Below are positions 35,701 through 48,110 of a stretch of DNA of 64,000 nucleotides, one piece after another. The stretch is taken from positions 62,001 to 126,000 of the forward strand of contig NW_026527544.1 in the NCBI RefSeq assembly GCF_022682495.2. Direction: 5' to 3'. A program made the translations under genes and the position numbers. Source of the stretch: Desmodus rotundus. Its lineage: Eukaryota; Chordata; Mammalia; Chiroptera; Phyllostomidae. The notes under the pieces were generated by a model, which was given only the letters and a program-made list of their open reading frames with translations, did not search any database and had not been told where the DNA came from. Within the stretch, counting starts at the first letter, position 1, and every line of letters starts with the position of its first letter.

Positions 35701-38700
35701 CCTTGGTTACTGCATTCTAGAATGCGGTGTGTCAGGATCTAGAATCTTGTGGTGCGGGTTCTGAGCACAACGGCCTCCTGAGATAAGCGGTTTCCTAGGA
35801 TACGGTTTCCAAGGATACGGTTGCCTTGGTTACTGCATTCTAGAATGCGGTGTGTCAGGATCTAGAATCTCGTGGTGCCGGTTATGAGCACAACGGCCTC
35901 TTGAGATAAGCGGTTTCCTAGGATACGGTTTCCAAGGATACGGTTGCCTTGGATACTGCATTCTAGAATGCGCTGTGTCAGGATCTAGAATCTTGTGGTG
36001 CGGGTTCTGAGCACAATGGCCTCCTGAGATAAGCGGTTTCCTAGGATACGGTTTCCAAGGATACGGTTGCCTTGGATACTGCATTCTAGAATGCGGTGTG
36101 TCAGGATCTAGAATCTTGTGGTGCGGGTTCTGAGCACAACGGCCTCCTGAGATAAGCCGTTTCCTAGGATACGGTTTCCAAGGATACGGTTGCCTTGGAT
36201 ACTGCATTCTAGAATGCGGTGTGTCAGGATCTAGAATCTTGTGGTGCGGGTTCTGAGCACAACGGCCTCCTGAGATAAGCGGTTTCCTAGGATACGGGTT
36301 CCAAGCATACGGTTGCCTTGGTTACTGCATTCTAGAATGCGGTGTGTCAGGATCTAGAATCTTGTGGTGCGGGTTCTGAGCACAACGGCCTCCTGAGATA
36401 AGCGGTTTCCTAGGATACGGTTTCCAAGGATACGGTTGCCTTGGATACTGCATTCTAGAATGCGGTGTGTCAGGATCTAGAATCTTGTGTTGCGGGTTCT
36501 GAGCACAATGGCCTCCAGGGTAAGCCGTTTCCTAGGATACGGTTTCCAAGGATACGGTGCCTTGGTTACTGCATTCTAGAATGCGGTGTGTCAGGATCTA
36601 GAATCTTGTGGTGCGGGTTCTGAGCACAATGGCCTCCTGAGATAAGCGGTTCCCTCGATACGGTTTCCAAGGATACGGTTGCCTTGGATACTGCATTCTA
36701 GAATGTGGTGTGTCAGGATCTAGAATCTTGTGTTGCGGGTTCTGAGCACAATGGCCTCCAGAGTAAGCCGTTTCCTAGGATACGGTTTCCAAGGATACGG
36801 TGCCTTGGTTACTGCATTCTAGAATGCGGTGTGTCAGGATCTAGAATCTTGTGGTGCGGGTTCTGAGCACAAGGGCCTCCTGAGATAAGCGGTTTCCTAG
36901 GATACGGTTTCCAAGGATACGGTTGCCTTGGATACTGCATTCTAGAATGCGGTGTGTCAGGATCTAGAATCTTGAGGTGCGGGTTCTGAGTACAATGGCC
37001 TCCTGAGATAAGTGGTTTCCTAGGATACGGGTTCCAAGGATACGGTTGCCTTGGATACTGCATTCTAGAATGCGGTGTGTCAGGATCTAGAATCTCGTGG
37101 TGCCGGTTATGAGCACAACGGCCTCCTGAGATAAGCGGTTTCCTAGGATACGGTTTCCAAGGATACGGTTGCCTTGGATACTGCATTCTAGAATGCGGTG
37201 TGTCAGGATCTAGAATCTTGTGGTGCGGGTTCTGAGCACAATGGCCTCCTGAGATAAGCGGTTTCCTAGGATACGGTTTCCAAGGATACGGTTGCCTTTG
37301 ATACTGCATTCTAGAATGCGGTGTGTCAGGATCTAGAATCTTGTGGTGCGGGTTCTGAGTACAATGGCCTCCTGAGATAAGTGGTTTCCTAGGATACGGG
37401 TCCCAAGGATACGGTTGCCTTGGTTACTGCATTCTAGAATGCGGTGTGTCAGGATCTAGAATCTCGTGGTGCCGGTTATGAGCACAACGGCCTCCTGAGA
37501 TAAGCGGTTTCCTAGGATACGGTTTCCAAGGATACGGTTGCCTTGGATACTGCATTCTAGAATGCGGTGTGTCAGGATCTAGAATCTTGTGGTGCGGGTT
37601 CTGAGCACAACGGTCTCCTGAGATAAGCGGTTTCCTAGGATACGGTTTCCAAGGATACGGTTGCCTTGGTTACTGCATTCTAGAATGCGGTGTGTCAGGA
37701 TCTAGAATCTTGTGGTGCGGGTTCTGAGCACAACGGCCTCCTGAGATAAGCGGTTTCCTAGGATATGGTTTCCAAGGATACGGTTGCCTTGGTTACTGCA
37801 TTCTAGAATGCGGTGTGTCAGGATCTAGAATCTTGTGGTGCGGGTTCTGAGCACAATGGCCTCCTGAGATAAGCGGTTTCCTAGCATACGGTTTCCAAGG
37901 ATACGGTTGCCTTGGGTACTGCATTCTAGAATGCGCTGTGTCAGGATCTAGAATCTTGTGGTGCGGGTTCTGAGCACAATGGCCTCCTGAGATAAGCGGG
38001 TTCCTAGGATACGGTTTCCAAGTATACGGTTGCCTTGGATACTGCATTCTAGAATGTGGTGTGTCAGGATCTAGAATCTTGTGTTGCGGGTTCTGAGCAC
38101 AATGGCCTCCAGAGTAAGCCGTTTCCTAGGATACGGTTTCCAAGGATACGGTGCCTTGGTTACTGCATTCTAGAATGCGGTGTGTCAGGATCTAGAATCT
38201 TGTGGTGCTGTTTCTGAGCACAAGGGCCTCCTGAGATAAGCGGTTTCCTAGGATACGGTTTCCAAGGATACGGTTGCCTTGGATACTGCATTCTAGAATG
38301 CGGTGTGTCAGGATCTAGAATCTTGTGGTGCGGGTTCTGAGTACAATGGCCTCCTGAGATAAGTGGTTTCCTAGGATACGGGTTCCAAGGATACGGATGC
38401 CTTGGTTACTGCATTCTAGAATGCGGTGTGTCAGGATCTAGAATCTCGTGGTGCCGGTTATGAGCACAACGGCCTCCTGAGATAAGCGGTTTCCTAGGAT
38501 ACGGTTTCCAAGGATACGGTTGCCTTGGATACTGCATTCTAGAATGCGGTGTGTCAGGATCTAGAATCTTGTGGTGCGGGTTCTGAGCACAATGGCCTCC
38601 TGAGATAAGCGGTTTCCTAGGATACGGTTTCCAAGGATACGGTTGCCTTGGATACTGCATTCTAGAATGCGGTGTGTCAGGATCTAGAATCTTGTGTTGC

Positions 38701-41100
38701 GGGTTCTGAGCACAATGGCCTCCTGAGATAAGCCGTTTCCTAGGATACGGTTTCCAAGGATACGGTTGCCTTGGATACTGCATTCTAGAATGCGGTGTTT
38801 CAGGATCTAGAATCTTGTGGTGCGGGTTCTGAGTACAATGGCCTCCTGAGATAAGCGGTTTCCTAGGATACGGTTTCCAAGGATACGGTGCCTTGGTTAC
38901 TGCATTCTAGAATGTGGTGTGTCAGGATCTAGAATCTTGTGGTGCGGGTTCTGAGCACAACGGCCTCCTGAGATAAGCGGTTTCCTAGGATACGGTTTCC
39001 AAGGATACGGTTGCCTTGGTTACTGCATTCTAGAATGCGGTGTGTCAGGATCTAGAATCTTGTGGTGCGGGTTCTGAGCACAACGGCCTCCTGAGATAAG
39101 CGGTTTCCTAAGATACGGTTTCCAAGGATACGGTTGCCTTGGTTACTACATTCTAGAATGCGGTGTGTCAGGATCTAGAATCTTGTGGTGCGGGTTCTGA
39201 GCACAACGGCCTCCTGAGATAAGCGGTTTCCTAGGATACGGTTTCCAAGGATACGGTTGCCTTGGTTACTGCATTCTAGAATGCGGTGTGTCAGGATCTA
39301 GAATCTTGTGGTGCGGGTTCTGAGCACAACGGCCACCTGAGATAAGCGGTTTCCTAGGATACGGTTTCCAAGGATACGGTTGCCTTGGATACTGCATTCT
39401 AGAATGCGGTGTATCAGGATCTAGAATCTTGTGGTGCGGGTTCTGAGCACAACGGCCTCCTGAGATAAGCGGTTTCCTAGGATACGGTTTCCAAGGATAC
39501 GGTTGCCTTGGATACAGCATTCTAGATTTCGGTGTGTCAGGATCTAGAATCTTGTGGTGCGGGTTCTGAGCACAATGGCCTCCTGAGATAAGCCGTTTCC
39601 TAGGATACGGTTTCCAAGGATACGGTTGCCTTGGATACTGCATTCTAGAATGCGGTGTGTCAGGATCTAGAATCTTGTGGTGCGGGTTCTGAGCACAATG
39701 GCCTCCTGAGATAAGCGGTTTCCTAGGATACGGTTTCCAAGGATACGGTTGCCTTGGATACTGCATTCTACATTTCGGTGTGTCAGGATCTAGAATCTTG
39801 TGGTGCGGGTTCTGAGCACAATGGCCTCCTGAGATAAGCCGTTTCCTAGGATACGGTTTCCAAGGATACGGTTGCCTTGGATACTGCATTCTAGAATGCG
39901 GTGTGTCAGGATCTAGAATCTTGTGGTGCGGGTTCTGAGCACAATGGCCTCCTGAGATAAGCGGTTTCCTAGCATACGGTTTCCAAGGATACGGTTGCCT
40001 TGGATACTGCATTCTAGAATGCGGTGTGTCAGGATCTAGAATCTTGTGTTGCGAGTTCTGAGCACAATGGCCTCCAGGGTAAGCAGTTTCCTAGGATACG
40101 GTTTCCAAGGATACGGTGCCTTGGTTACTGCATTCTAGAATGCGGTGTGTCAGGATCTAGAATCTTGTGGTGCGGGTTCTGAGCACAATGGCCTCCTGAT
40201 AAAAGCGGTTCCCTGGATACGGTTTCCAAGGATACGGTTGCCTTGGATACTGCATTCTAGAATGCGGTGTGTCAGGATCTAGAATCTTGTGGTGCGGGTG
40301 CTGAGCACAATGGCCTCCTGAGATAAGCGGTTTCCTAGGATACGGTTTCCAAGGATACGGTTGCCTTGGTTACTGCATTCAGGAATGCGGTGTGTCAGGA
40401 TCTAGAATCTTGTGGTGCGGGTTCTGAGCACAACGGCCTCCTGAGATAAGCGGTTTCCTAGGATACGGTTTCCAAGGATACGGTTGCCTTGGTTACTGCA
40501 TTCTAGAATGCGGTGTGTCAGGATCTAGAATCTTGTGGTGCGGGTTCTGAGCACAATGGCCTCCTGAGATAAGCGGTTTCCTAGGATACGGTTTCCAAGG
40601 ATACGGTTGCCTTGGTTACTGCATTCTAGAATGCGCTGTGTCAGGATCTAGAATCTTGTGGTGCGGGTTCTGAGCACAACGGCCTCCTGAGATAAGCGGT
40701 TTCCTAGGATACGGTTTCCAAGGATACGGTTGCCTTGGATACTGCATTCTAGAATGCGGTGTGTCAGGATCTAGAATCTTGTGGTGCGGGTTCTGAGCAC
40801 AACGGCCTCCTGAGATAAGCGGTTTCCTAGGATACGGTTTCCAAGGATACGGTTGCCTTGGTTACTGCATTCTAGAATGCGGTGTGTCAGGATCTAGAAT
40901 CTTGTGGTGCAGGTTCTGAGCACAATGGCCTCCTGAGATAAGCGGTTTCCTAGGATACGGTTTCCAAGGATACGGTTGCCTTGGTTACTGCATTCTAGAA
41001 TGCGCTGTGTCAGGATCTAGAATCTTGTGGTGCGGGTTCTGAGCACAACGGCCTCCTGAGATAAGCGGTTTCCTAGGATACGGTTTCCAAGGATACGGTT
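32771..41100. repeat. Irregular satellite stretch without a clear HOR
   Basis: Monomers are of the domain-2 types, but marker order is not periodic by eye. Marks such as TCTCGTGGTGCCGG occur at irregular spacing (near 33.17, 34.64, 35.26, 35.87, 37.10, 37.46 and 38.45 kb). GGTGATTGGTTACTG occurs near 33.86 kb. Six monomers without the T variant at 39,266-40,012 give the longest open frame in the window. No gene seen. Confidence 0.75.
39266..40012 (-). other. Longest open frame; repeat-derived, not called as a gene
   Basis: This is a 248-codon minus-strand open frame made of six 41-residue repeats (each with YPRQP, YPWKP and YPRKP-like pentapeptides) plus two residues. It exists because 123 is divisible by three and because six monomers in a row have GGATACTG rather than GGTTACTG, which would read TAA. 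Similar frames of 84, 125 and 166 codons (2, 3 or 4 repeats plus two residues) occur all along the array. There is no domain, signal peptide or start context to support a real protein. Confidence 0.8.
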
Positions 41101-41105
41101 GCCTT

Positions 41106-42572
41106 GGATACTGCATTCTAGAATGCGGTGTGTCAGGATCTAGAATCTTGTGTTGCGGGTTCTGAGCACAATGGCCTCCAGAGTAAGCCGCTTCCTAGGA
41201 TACGGTTTCCAAGGATACGGTGCCTTGGTTACTGCATTCTAGAATGCGGTGTGTCAGGATCTAGAATCTTGTGGTGCGGGTTCTGAACACAACGGCCTCC
41301 TGAGATATGCGGTTTCCTAGGATACGGTTTCCAAGGATACGGTTGCCTTGGTTACTGCATTCTAGAATGCGGTGCGTCAGGATCTAGAATCTTGTGGTGC
41401 GGGTTCTGAGCACAATGGCCTCCTGAGATAAGCGGTTTCCTAGGATACGGTTTCCAAGGATACGGTTGCCTTGGATACTGCATTCTAGAATGCGGTGTGT
41501 CAGGATCTAGAATCTTGTGGTGCGGGTTCTGAGCACAATGGCCTCCAGAGTAAGCCGCTTCCTAGGATACGGTTTCCAAGAATACGGTGATTGGTTACTG
41601 CATTCTAGAATGTGGTGTGTCAGGATCTAGAATCTTGTGGTGCGGGTTCTGAGCACAACGGCCTCCTGAGATAAGCGGTTTCCTAGGATACGGTTTCCAA
41701 GGATACGGTTGCCTTGGTTACTGCATTCTAGAATGCGGTGTGTCAGGATCTAGAATCTTGTGGTGCGGGTTCTGAGCACAACGGCCTCCTGAGATAAGCG
41801 GTTTCCTAGGATACGGTTTCCAAGGATACGGTTGCCTTGGATACTGCATTCTAGAATGCGGTGTGTCAGGATCTAGAATCTTGTGTTGCGGGTTCTGAGC
41901 ACAATGGCCTCCAGAGTAAGCCGCTTCCTAGGATACGGTTTCCAAGGATACGGTGCCTTGGTTACTGCATTCTAGAATGCGGTGTGTCAGGATCTAGAAT
42001 CTTGTGGTGCGGGTTCTGAACACAACGGCCTCCTGAGATATGCGGTTTCCTAGGATACGGTTTCCAAGGATACGGTTGCCTTGGTTACTGCATTCTAGAA
42101 TGCGGTGTGTCAGGATCTAGAATCTTGTGGTGCGGGTTCTGAGCACAATGGCCTCCTGAGATAAGCGGTTTCCTAGGATACGGTTTCCAAGGATACGGTT
42201 GCCTTGGATACTGCATTCTAGAATGCGGTGTGTCAGGATCTAGAATCTTGTGGTGCGGGTTCTGAGCACAATGGCCTCCAGAGTAAGCCGCTTCCTAGGA
42301 TACGGTTTCCAAGAATACGGTGATTGGTTACTGCATTCTAGAATGTGGTGTGTCAGGATCTAGAATCTTGTGGTGCGGGTTCTGAGCACAACGGCCTCCT
42401 GAGATAAGCGGTTTCCTAGGATACGGTTTCCAAGGATACGGTTGCCTTGGTTACTGCATTCTAGAATGCGGTGTGTCAGGAACTAGAATCTTGTGGTGCG
42501 GGTTCTGAGCACAACGGCCTCCTGAGATAGGCGGTTTCCTAGGATACGGTTTCCAAGGATACGGTTGCCTTG
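41106..42572. repeat. Tandem duplication, 733 bp unit (6 monomers)
   Basis: The rare sequence CTGAACACAACGG followed by GAGATATGCGG appears near 41,283 and 42,016. The GGTGATTGGTTACTG monomer appears near 41,588 and 42,321. Both offsets are 733 bp. A difference is GTGCGTCAGG in the first copy only. Edges are approximate. Confidence 0.85.
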
Positions 42573-45500
42573 GTTACTGCATTCTAGAATGCGGTGTGTC
42601 AGGATCTAGAATCTTGTGGTGCGGGTTCTGAGCACAACGGCCTCCTGAGATAAGCGGTTTCCTAGGATACGGTTTCCAAGGATACGGTTGCCTTGGATAC
42701 TGCATTCTAGAATTCGGTGTGTCAGGATCTAGAATCTTGTGGTGCGGGTTCTGAGCACAATGGTCTCCTGAGATAAGCCGTTTCCTAGGATACGGTTTCC
42801 AAGGATACGGTTGCCTTGGATACTGCATTCTAGAATGCGGTGTGTCAGGATCTAGAATCTTGTGGTGCGGGTTCTGAGCACAATGGCCTCCTGAGATAAG
42901 CGGTTTCCTAGCATACGGTTTCCAAGGATACGGTTGCCTTGGATACTGCATTCTAGAATGCGGTGTGTCAGGATCTAGAATCTTGTGTTGCGGGTTCTGA
43001 GCACAATGGCCTCCAGGGTAAGCCGTTTCCTAGGATACGGTTTCCAAGGATACGGTGCCTTGGTTACTGCATTCTAGAATGCGGTGTGTCAGGATCTAGA
43101 ATCTTGTGGTGCGGGTTCTGAGCACAATGGCCTCCTGAGATAAGCGGTTCCCTCGATACGGTTTCCAAGGATACGGTTGCCTTGGATACTGCATTCTAGA
43201 ATGCGGTGTGTCAGGATCTAGAATCTTGTGGTGCGGGTTCTGAGCACAACGGCCTCCTGAGATAGGCGGTTTCCTAGGATACGGTTTCCAAGGATACGGT
43301 TGCCTTGGTTACTGCATTCTAGAATGCGGTGTGTCAGGATCTAGAATCTTGTGGTGCGGGTTCTGAGCACAACGGCCTCCTGAGATAAGCGGTTTCCTAG
43401 GATACGGTTTCCAAGGATACGGTTGCCTTGTTTACTGCATTCTAGAATGCGGTGTGTCAGGATCTAGAATCTTGTGGTGCCGGTTCTGAGCACAACGGCC
43501 TCCTGAGATAAGCGGTTTCCTAGGATACGGTTTCCAAGGATACGGTTGCCTTGGTTACTGCATTCTAGAATGCGGTGTGTCAGGATCTAGAATCTCGTGG
43601 TGCCGGTTATGAGCACAACGGCCTCCTGAGATAAGCGGTTTCCTAGGATACGGTTTCCAAGGATACGGTTGCCTTGGATACTGCATTCTAGAATGCGGTG
43701 TGTCAGGATCTAGAATCTTGTGGTGCGGGTTCTGAGCACAATGGCCTCCTGAGATAAGCGGTTTCCTAGGATACGGTTTCCAAGTATACGGTTGCCTTGG
43801 ATACTGCATTCTAGAATGCGGTGTGTCAGGATCTAGAATCTTGTGTTGCGGGTTCTGAGCACAAGGCCTCCAGAGTAAGCCGTTTCCTAGGATACGGTTT
43901 CCAAGGATACGGTGCCTTGGTTACTGCATTCTAGAATGCGGTGTGTCAGGATCTAGAATCTTGTGGTGCGGGTTCTGAGCACAACGGCCTCCTGAGATAA
44001 GCGGTTTCCTAGGATACGGTTTCCAAGGATACGGTTGCCTTGGTTACTGCATTCTAGAATGCGGTGTGTCAGGATCTAGAATCTTGTGGTGCGGGTTCTG
44101 AGCACAATGGCCTCCTGAGATAAGCGGTTTCCTAGGATACGGTTTCCAAGGATACGGTTGCCTTGGATACTGCATTCTAGAATGCGGTGTGTCAGGATCT
44201 AGAATCTTGTGGTGCGGGTTCTGAGCACAATGGCTTCCAGAGTAAGCCGCTTCCTAGGATACGGTTTCCAAGAATACGGTGATTGGTTACTGCATTCTAG
44301 AATGTGGTGTGTCAGGATCTAGAATCTTGTGGTGCGGGTTCTGAGCACAACGGCCTCCTGAGATAAGCGGTTTCCTAGGATACGGTTTCCAAGGATACGG
44401 TTGCCTTGGTTACTGCATTCTAGAATGCGGTGTGTCAGGAACTAGAATCTTGTGGTGCGGGTTCTGAGCACAACGGCCTCCAGAGATAGGCGGTTTCCTA
44501 GGATACGGTTTCCAAGGATACGGTTGCCTTGGTTACTGCATTCTAGAATGCGGTGTGTCAGGATCTAGAATCTTGTGGTGCGGGTTCTGAGCACAACGGC
44601 CTCCTGAGATAAGCGGTTTCCTAGGATACGGTTTCCAAGGATACGGTTGCCTTGGATACTGCATTCTAGAATTCGGTGTGTCAGGATCTAGAATCTTGTG
44701 GTGCGGGTTCTGAGCACAATGGTCTCCTGAGATAAGCCGTTTCCTAGGATACGGTTTCCAAGGATACGGTTGCCTTGGATACTGCATTCTAGAATGCGGT
44801 GTGTCAGGATCTAGAATCTTGTGGTGCGGGTTCTGAGCACAATGGCCTCCTGAGATAAGCGGTTTCCTAGCATACGGTTTCCAAGGATACGGTTGCCTTG
44901 GATACTGCATTCTAGAATGCGGTGTGTCAGGATCTAGAATCTTGTGTTGCGGGTTCTGAGCACAATGGCCTCCAGGGTAAGCCGTTTCCTAGGATACGGT
45001 TTCCAAGGATACGGTGCCTTGGTTACTGCATTCTAGAATGCGGTGTGTCAGGATCTAGAATCTTGTGGTGCGGGTTCTGAGCACAATGTCCTCCTGAGAT
45101 AAGCGGTTCCCTCGATACGGTTTCCAAGGATACGGTTGCCTTGGATACTGCATTCTAGAATGCGGTGTGTCAGGATCTAGAATCTTGTGGTGCGGGTTCT
45201 GAGCACAACGGCCTCCTGAGATAGGCGGTTTCCTAGGATACGGTTTCCAAGGATACGGTTGCCTTGGTTACTGCATTCTAGAATGCGGTGTGTCAGGATC
45301 TAGAATCTTGTGGTGCGGGTTCTGAGCACAACGGCCTCCTGAGATAAGCGGTTTCCTAGGATACGGTTTCCAAGGATACGGTTGCCTTGTTTACTGCATT
45401 CTAGAATGCGGTGTGTCAGGATCTAGAATCTTGTGGTGCCGGTTCTGAGCACAACGGCCTCCTGAGATAAGCGGTTTCCTAGGATACGGTTTCCAAGGAT

Positions 45501-46067
45501 ACGGTTGCCTTGGTTACTGCATTCTAGAATGCGGTGTGTCAGGATCTAGAATCTCGTGGTGCCGGTTATGAGCACAACGGCCTCCTGAGATAAGCGGTTT
45601 CCTAGGATACGGTTTCCAAGGATACGGTTGCCTTGGATACTGCATTCTAGAATGCGGTGTGTCAGGATCTAGAATCTTGTGGTGCGGGTTCTGAGCACAA
45701 TGGCCTCCTGAGATAAGCGGTTTCCTAGGATACGGTTTCCAAGTATACGGTTGCCTTGGATACTGCATTCTAGAATGCGGTGTGTCAGGATCTAGAATCT
45801 TGTGTTGCGGGTTCTGAGCACAAGGCCTCCAGAGTAAGCCGTTTCCTAGGATACGGTTTCCAAGGATACGGTGCCTTGGTTACTGCATTCTAGAATGCGG
45901 TGTGTCAGGATCTAGAATCTTGTGGTGCGGGTTCTGAGCACAACGGCCTCCTGAGATAAGCGGTTTCCTAGGATACGGTTTCCAAGGATACGGTTGCCTT
46001 GGTTACTGCATTCTAGAATGCGGTGTGTCAGGATCTAGAATCTTGTGGTGCGGGTTCTGAGCACAAT
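42100..46067. repeat. Tandem duplication, 1,959 bp unit (16 monomers)
   Basis: Rare marks recur 1,959 bp apart: CAGGAACTAGAATC (42,481 and 44,440), CAATGGTCTCCTGAG (near 42,758 and 44,717), GATAGGCGG, the clipped CACAAGGCCTCCAGAG (near 43,861 and 45,820) and GTGCCGGTTCTG. I noticed three differences between the copies, so they are about 99.8% identical. The second copy runs up to the diverged block at 46,068. Confidence 0.88.
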
Positions 46068-48110
46068 GGCCTCCAGATATAAGCGGTTTCCTAGGATACG
46101 GTTTCCAAGGATACGGTTGCCTCTTATTCTGCATTCTAGAATGTGGTGTGTCAGAATCCAGAATCTTGAGAGATGGGTTCTACGCACAATGGTCTACAGA
46201 TATAAGCGGGTTCCTACGATTCGGTTTCCAAGGATACTGTTGCCTTGGATACTGCATTCTAGAAAGTGGTGTGTCAGGGTCTAGAATCTTGTGGGAAAGG
46301 ATCTGAGCACAATGGTCTCCAGGGATACGCGGTTTACTAGGATTCGGTCCTCAAGGATACGGTTGCCTTGCATACGGCTTTCTAGATTGTGGAGTTCAGG
46401 ATCTATAATCTTGTGCGCCGGGTTCTGAGCACAATAGTCTCCAGGGATACGCGGTTTTCTAGAATACGGTTTCCAGGATACGGTTGCCATGGACACGGCG
46501 TTTTAGAATGTGGTGTGTCAGAATCTAGAATCTTGTGAGACGGGATCATTGCACAATGGTCTCCAGGGATACGTGGTTTAGTAGAATACTGTCCCTAACG
46601 ATACGGTTACCTTTCATACGGCTTTCTAGAATGTGGAGTTCAGGATCCAGAATCTTGTGGGCCGGGTTCAGAGCACAATAGTCCACAGGGATACGCGGTT
46701 TCCTAGGTTACAGACTCCAAGGATACGGTTGGCTTGCATACGGCGTTCTAGAATGTGGTGTGTCAGGATCTAGAATCCTTTGGGGCGGGTCTGAGCAAAA
46801 TGGCCTCCATATATAAGCGGTTTCCTAGGATACGGTTTCCTAGGATACGGTTGCCTTGGATACTGCATTCTAGAATGCGGTGTGTCAGGATCTAGAATCT
46901 TCTGGGGCGCGTTCTGAGCACAATGGCCTCCATATATAAGCGGTTTCCTAGGATACGTTTTCCAAGGATACGGTTGCCTTGGCTACGGCGTTCTAGAATG
47001 TGGTGTGTCAGGATATAGAATCTTGTTAGACGTGTTCTGAGCACAATGGTCTCCAGAGTAAGCGGTTTCCTAGGATACGGTTTCCAGGATACGGTTGCCG
47101 TGGACACGGCGTTCTGGAATGTGGTGTGTCAGGATCTAGAATATTGTTGGGCGGGTTCAGAGAACAATAGTCTACAGGAATACGCGGTTTCATAGGATAC
47201 TGACTCCAAGAATACGGTTGCCTTGCATACGGCGTTCTAGCATGTGGTGTGTCCGGATCTAGAATCTTGGGAACAGATTCTGAAAACAATAGTCTCCAGA
47301 GATAAGTGGTTTCCTTAGATACGGGTTCCAAGGATACGGTTGCCTTGGATATGGCGTTCTAGAATGTGGTGTGTCAGGATCTAGAATCTTGTGGTGCGGG
47401 TTCTGAGCACAATGGCTTCCTGAGGTAAGCGGTTTCCTAGGATACGGTTTCCAAGGATACGGTTGCCTTGTATACTCCATTCTAGAATGCGGTTTGTCAG
47501 AATCTAGAATCGTTTGGTGCGGGTTCTGAGCACTATGATCTCCAGAGTAAGCGGTTTCCTAGGATACGGTTTCCAAGGATACGGTTGCCTTGGATAGTGC
47601 ATTCTAGAATGCGGTGTGTCAGGATCTAGAATGTTGTGGTGCCGGTTCTGAGCACAATGGCCTCCTGAGAAAAGCGGTTTCGTAGGACACGGTTTCCAAG
47701 GATACGTTTGCCTTGGATATGGCGTTCTAGAATGTGGTGTGTCAGGATCTAGAATCTTGTGGTGGGGGTTCTGAGCACAATGGCCTCCTGAGACAAGCGG
47801 TTCCTATGATACGGTTTTCAAGGATACGGTTGCCTTGGATATGGCGTTCTAGAATGTGGTGTGTCAGGATCTAGAATCTTGTGGTGCGGGTTCTGAGGAC
47901 AATGGCCTCCTGAGATAAGCGGTTGCTATGATACGGTTTCCAAGAATACGGTTGCCTTGGATATGGCGTTCTAGAATGTGGAGTGTCAGGATCTAGAATC
48001 TTGTGGTGCGGGTTCTGAGTACAATGGCCTCCTGAGATAAGCGCTTCCTATGATACGGTTTCCAAGGATACGGTTGCCTTGGATACTGCATTCTAGAATG
48101 CGGTGTGTCA
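46068..48110. repeat. Diverged monomer block, copy 1
   Basis: About 17 monomers differ from consensus and from each other far more than elsewhere. Starts are 46,068, 46,191, 46,314, 46,436, 46,558, 46,680, 46,802, 46,925, 47,048, 47,169, 47,291 and 47,414, then less diverged ones. Marks include CTCTTATTCTGC, CCTACGATTCGG, TCCTCAAGG, GTGGAGTTCAGG, CCCTAACGATACGG and CATATATAAGCGG. The left edge at 46,067/46,068 is abrupt and the right side fades gradually into ordinary monomers. A short plus-strand open frame at 46,045-46,284 is repeat-derived and not called a gene. Confidence 0.9.
47048..47413. repeat. C-D-E-like monomer trio in diverged block
   Basis: Three consecutive monomers carry the marks of C (CCAGGATACGGTTGCCGTGG, ATTGTTGGGCGGG), D (AGTCTACAGGAATACGCGG, ACTCCAAGAATACGG, GGGAACAGATTCTG) and E-like AGATAAGTGG in the same order as in the 1,469 bp HOR (for example 248-613). 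They differ from it at several bases, such as TTCAGAGAACAAT versus TTGAGAGAATAAT. This is homology in both sequence and order. Confidence 0.88.

Larger units (their letters stand above)
20319..46067. repeat. Satellite domain 2: mosaic of more uniform monomers
   Basis: Monomers here are close to type A and differ at a few positions: GGATACTG or GGTTACTG, CTAGGATACGG or CTAGCATACGG, GAATGCGG or GAATTCGG, AAGCGG or AAGCCG, CAACGG or CAATGG. A recurrent monomer with TCTCGTGGTGCCGGTTATGAG marks about 22.7-45.6 kb. A 121 bp J-like monomer (CCAGRGTAAGCC plus GGTGCCTTGG) usually follows one ending GTGTTGCGGG. No single HOR covers the domain. Instead there are local periods, listed below. I see no gene in it. 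Confidence 0.9.

Noticed and set aside
46045..46284. Plus-strand open frame of 79 codons, repeated at 51,678-51,917
   Set aside because: It lies across diverged satellite monomers, and its arginine/proline pattern is the monomer read in another frame. The exact second copy is explained by the 5,633 bp duplication, not by conservation of a gene.
46068..48110. Transposon or unique-sequence insertion
   Set aside because: The block looks different at first sight, but every piece aligns to the 121-123 bp monomer in register. There are no terminal repeats, target-site duplications or coding remains.
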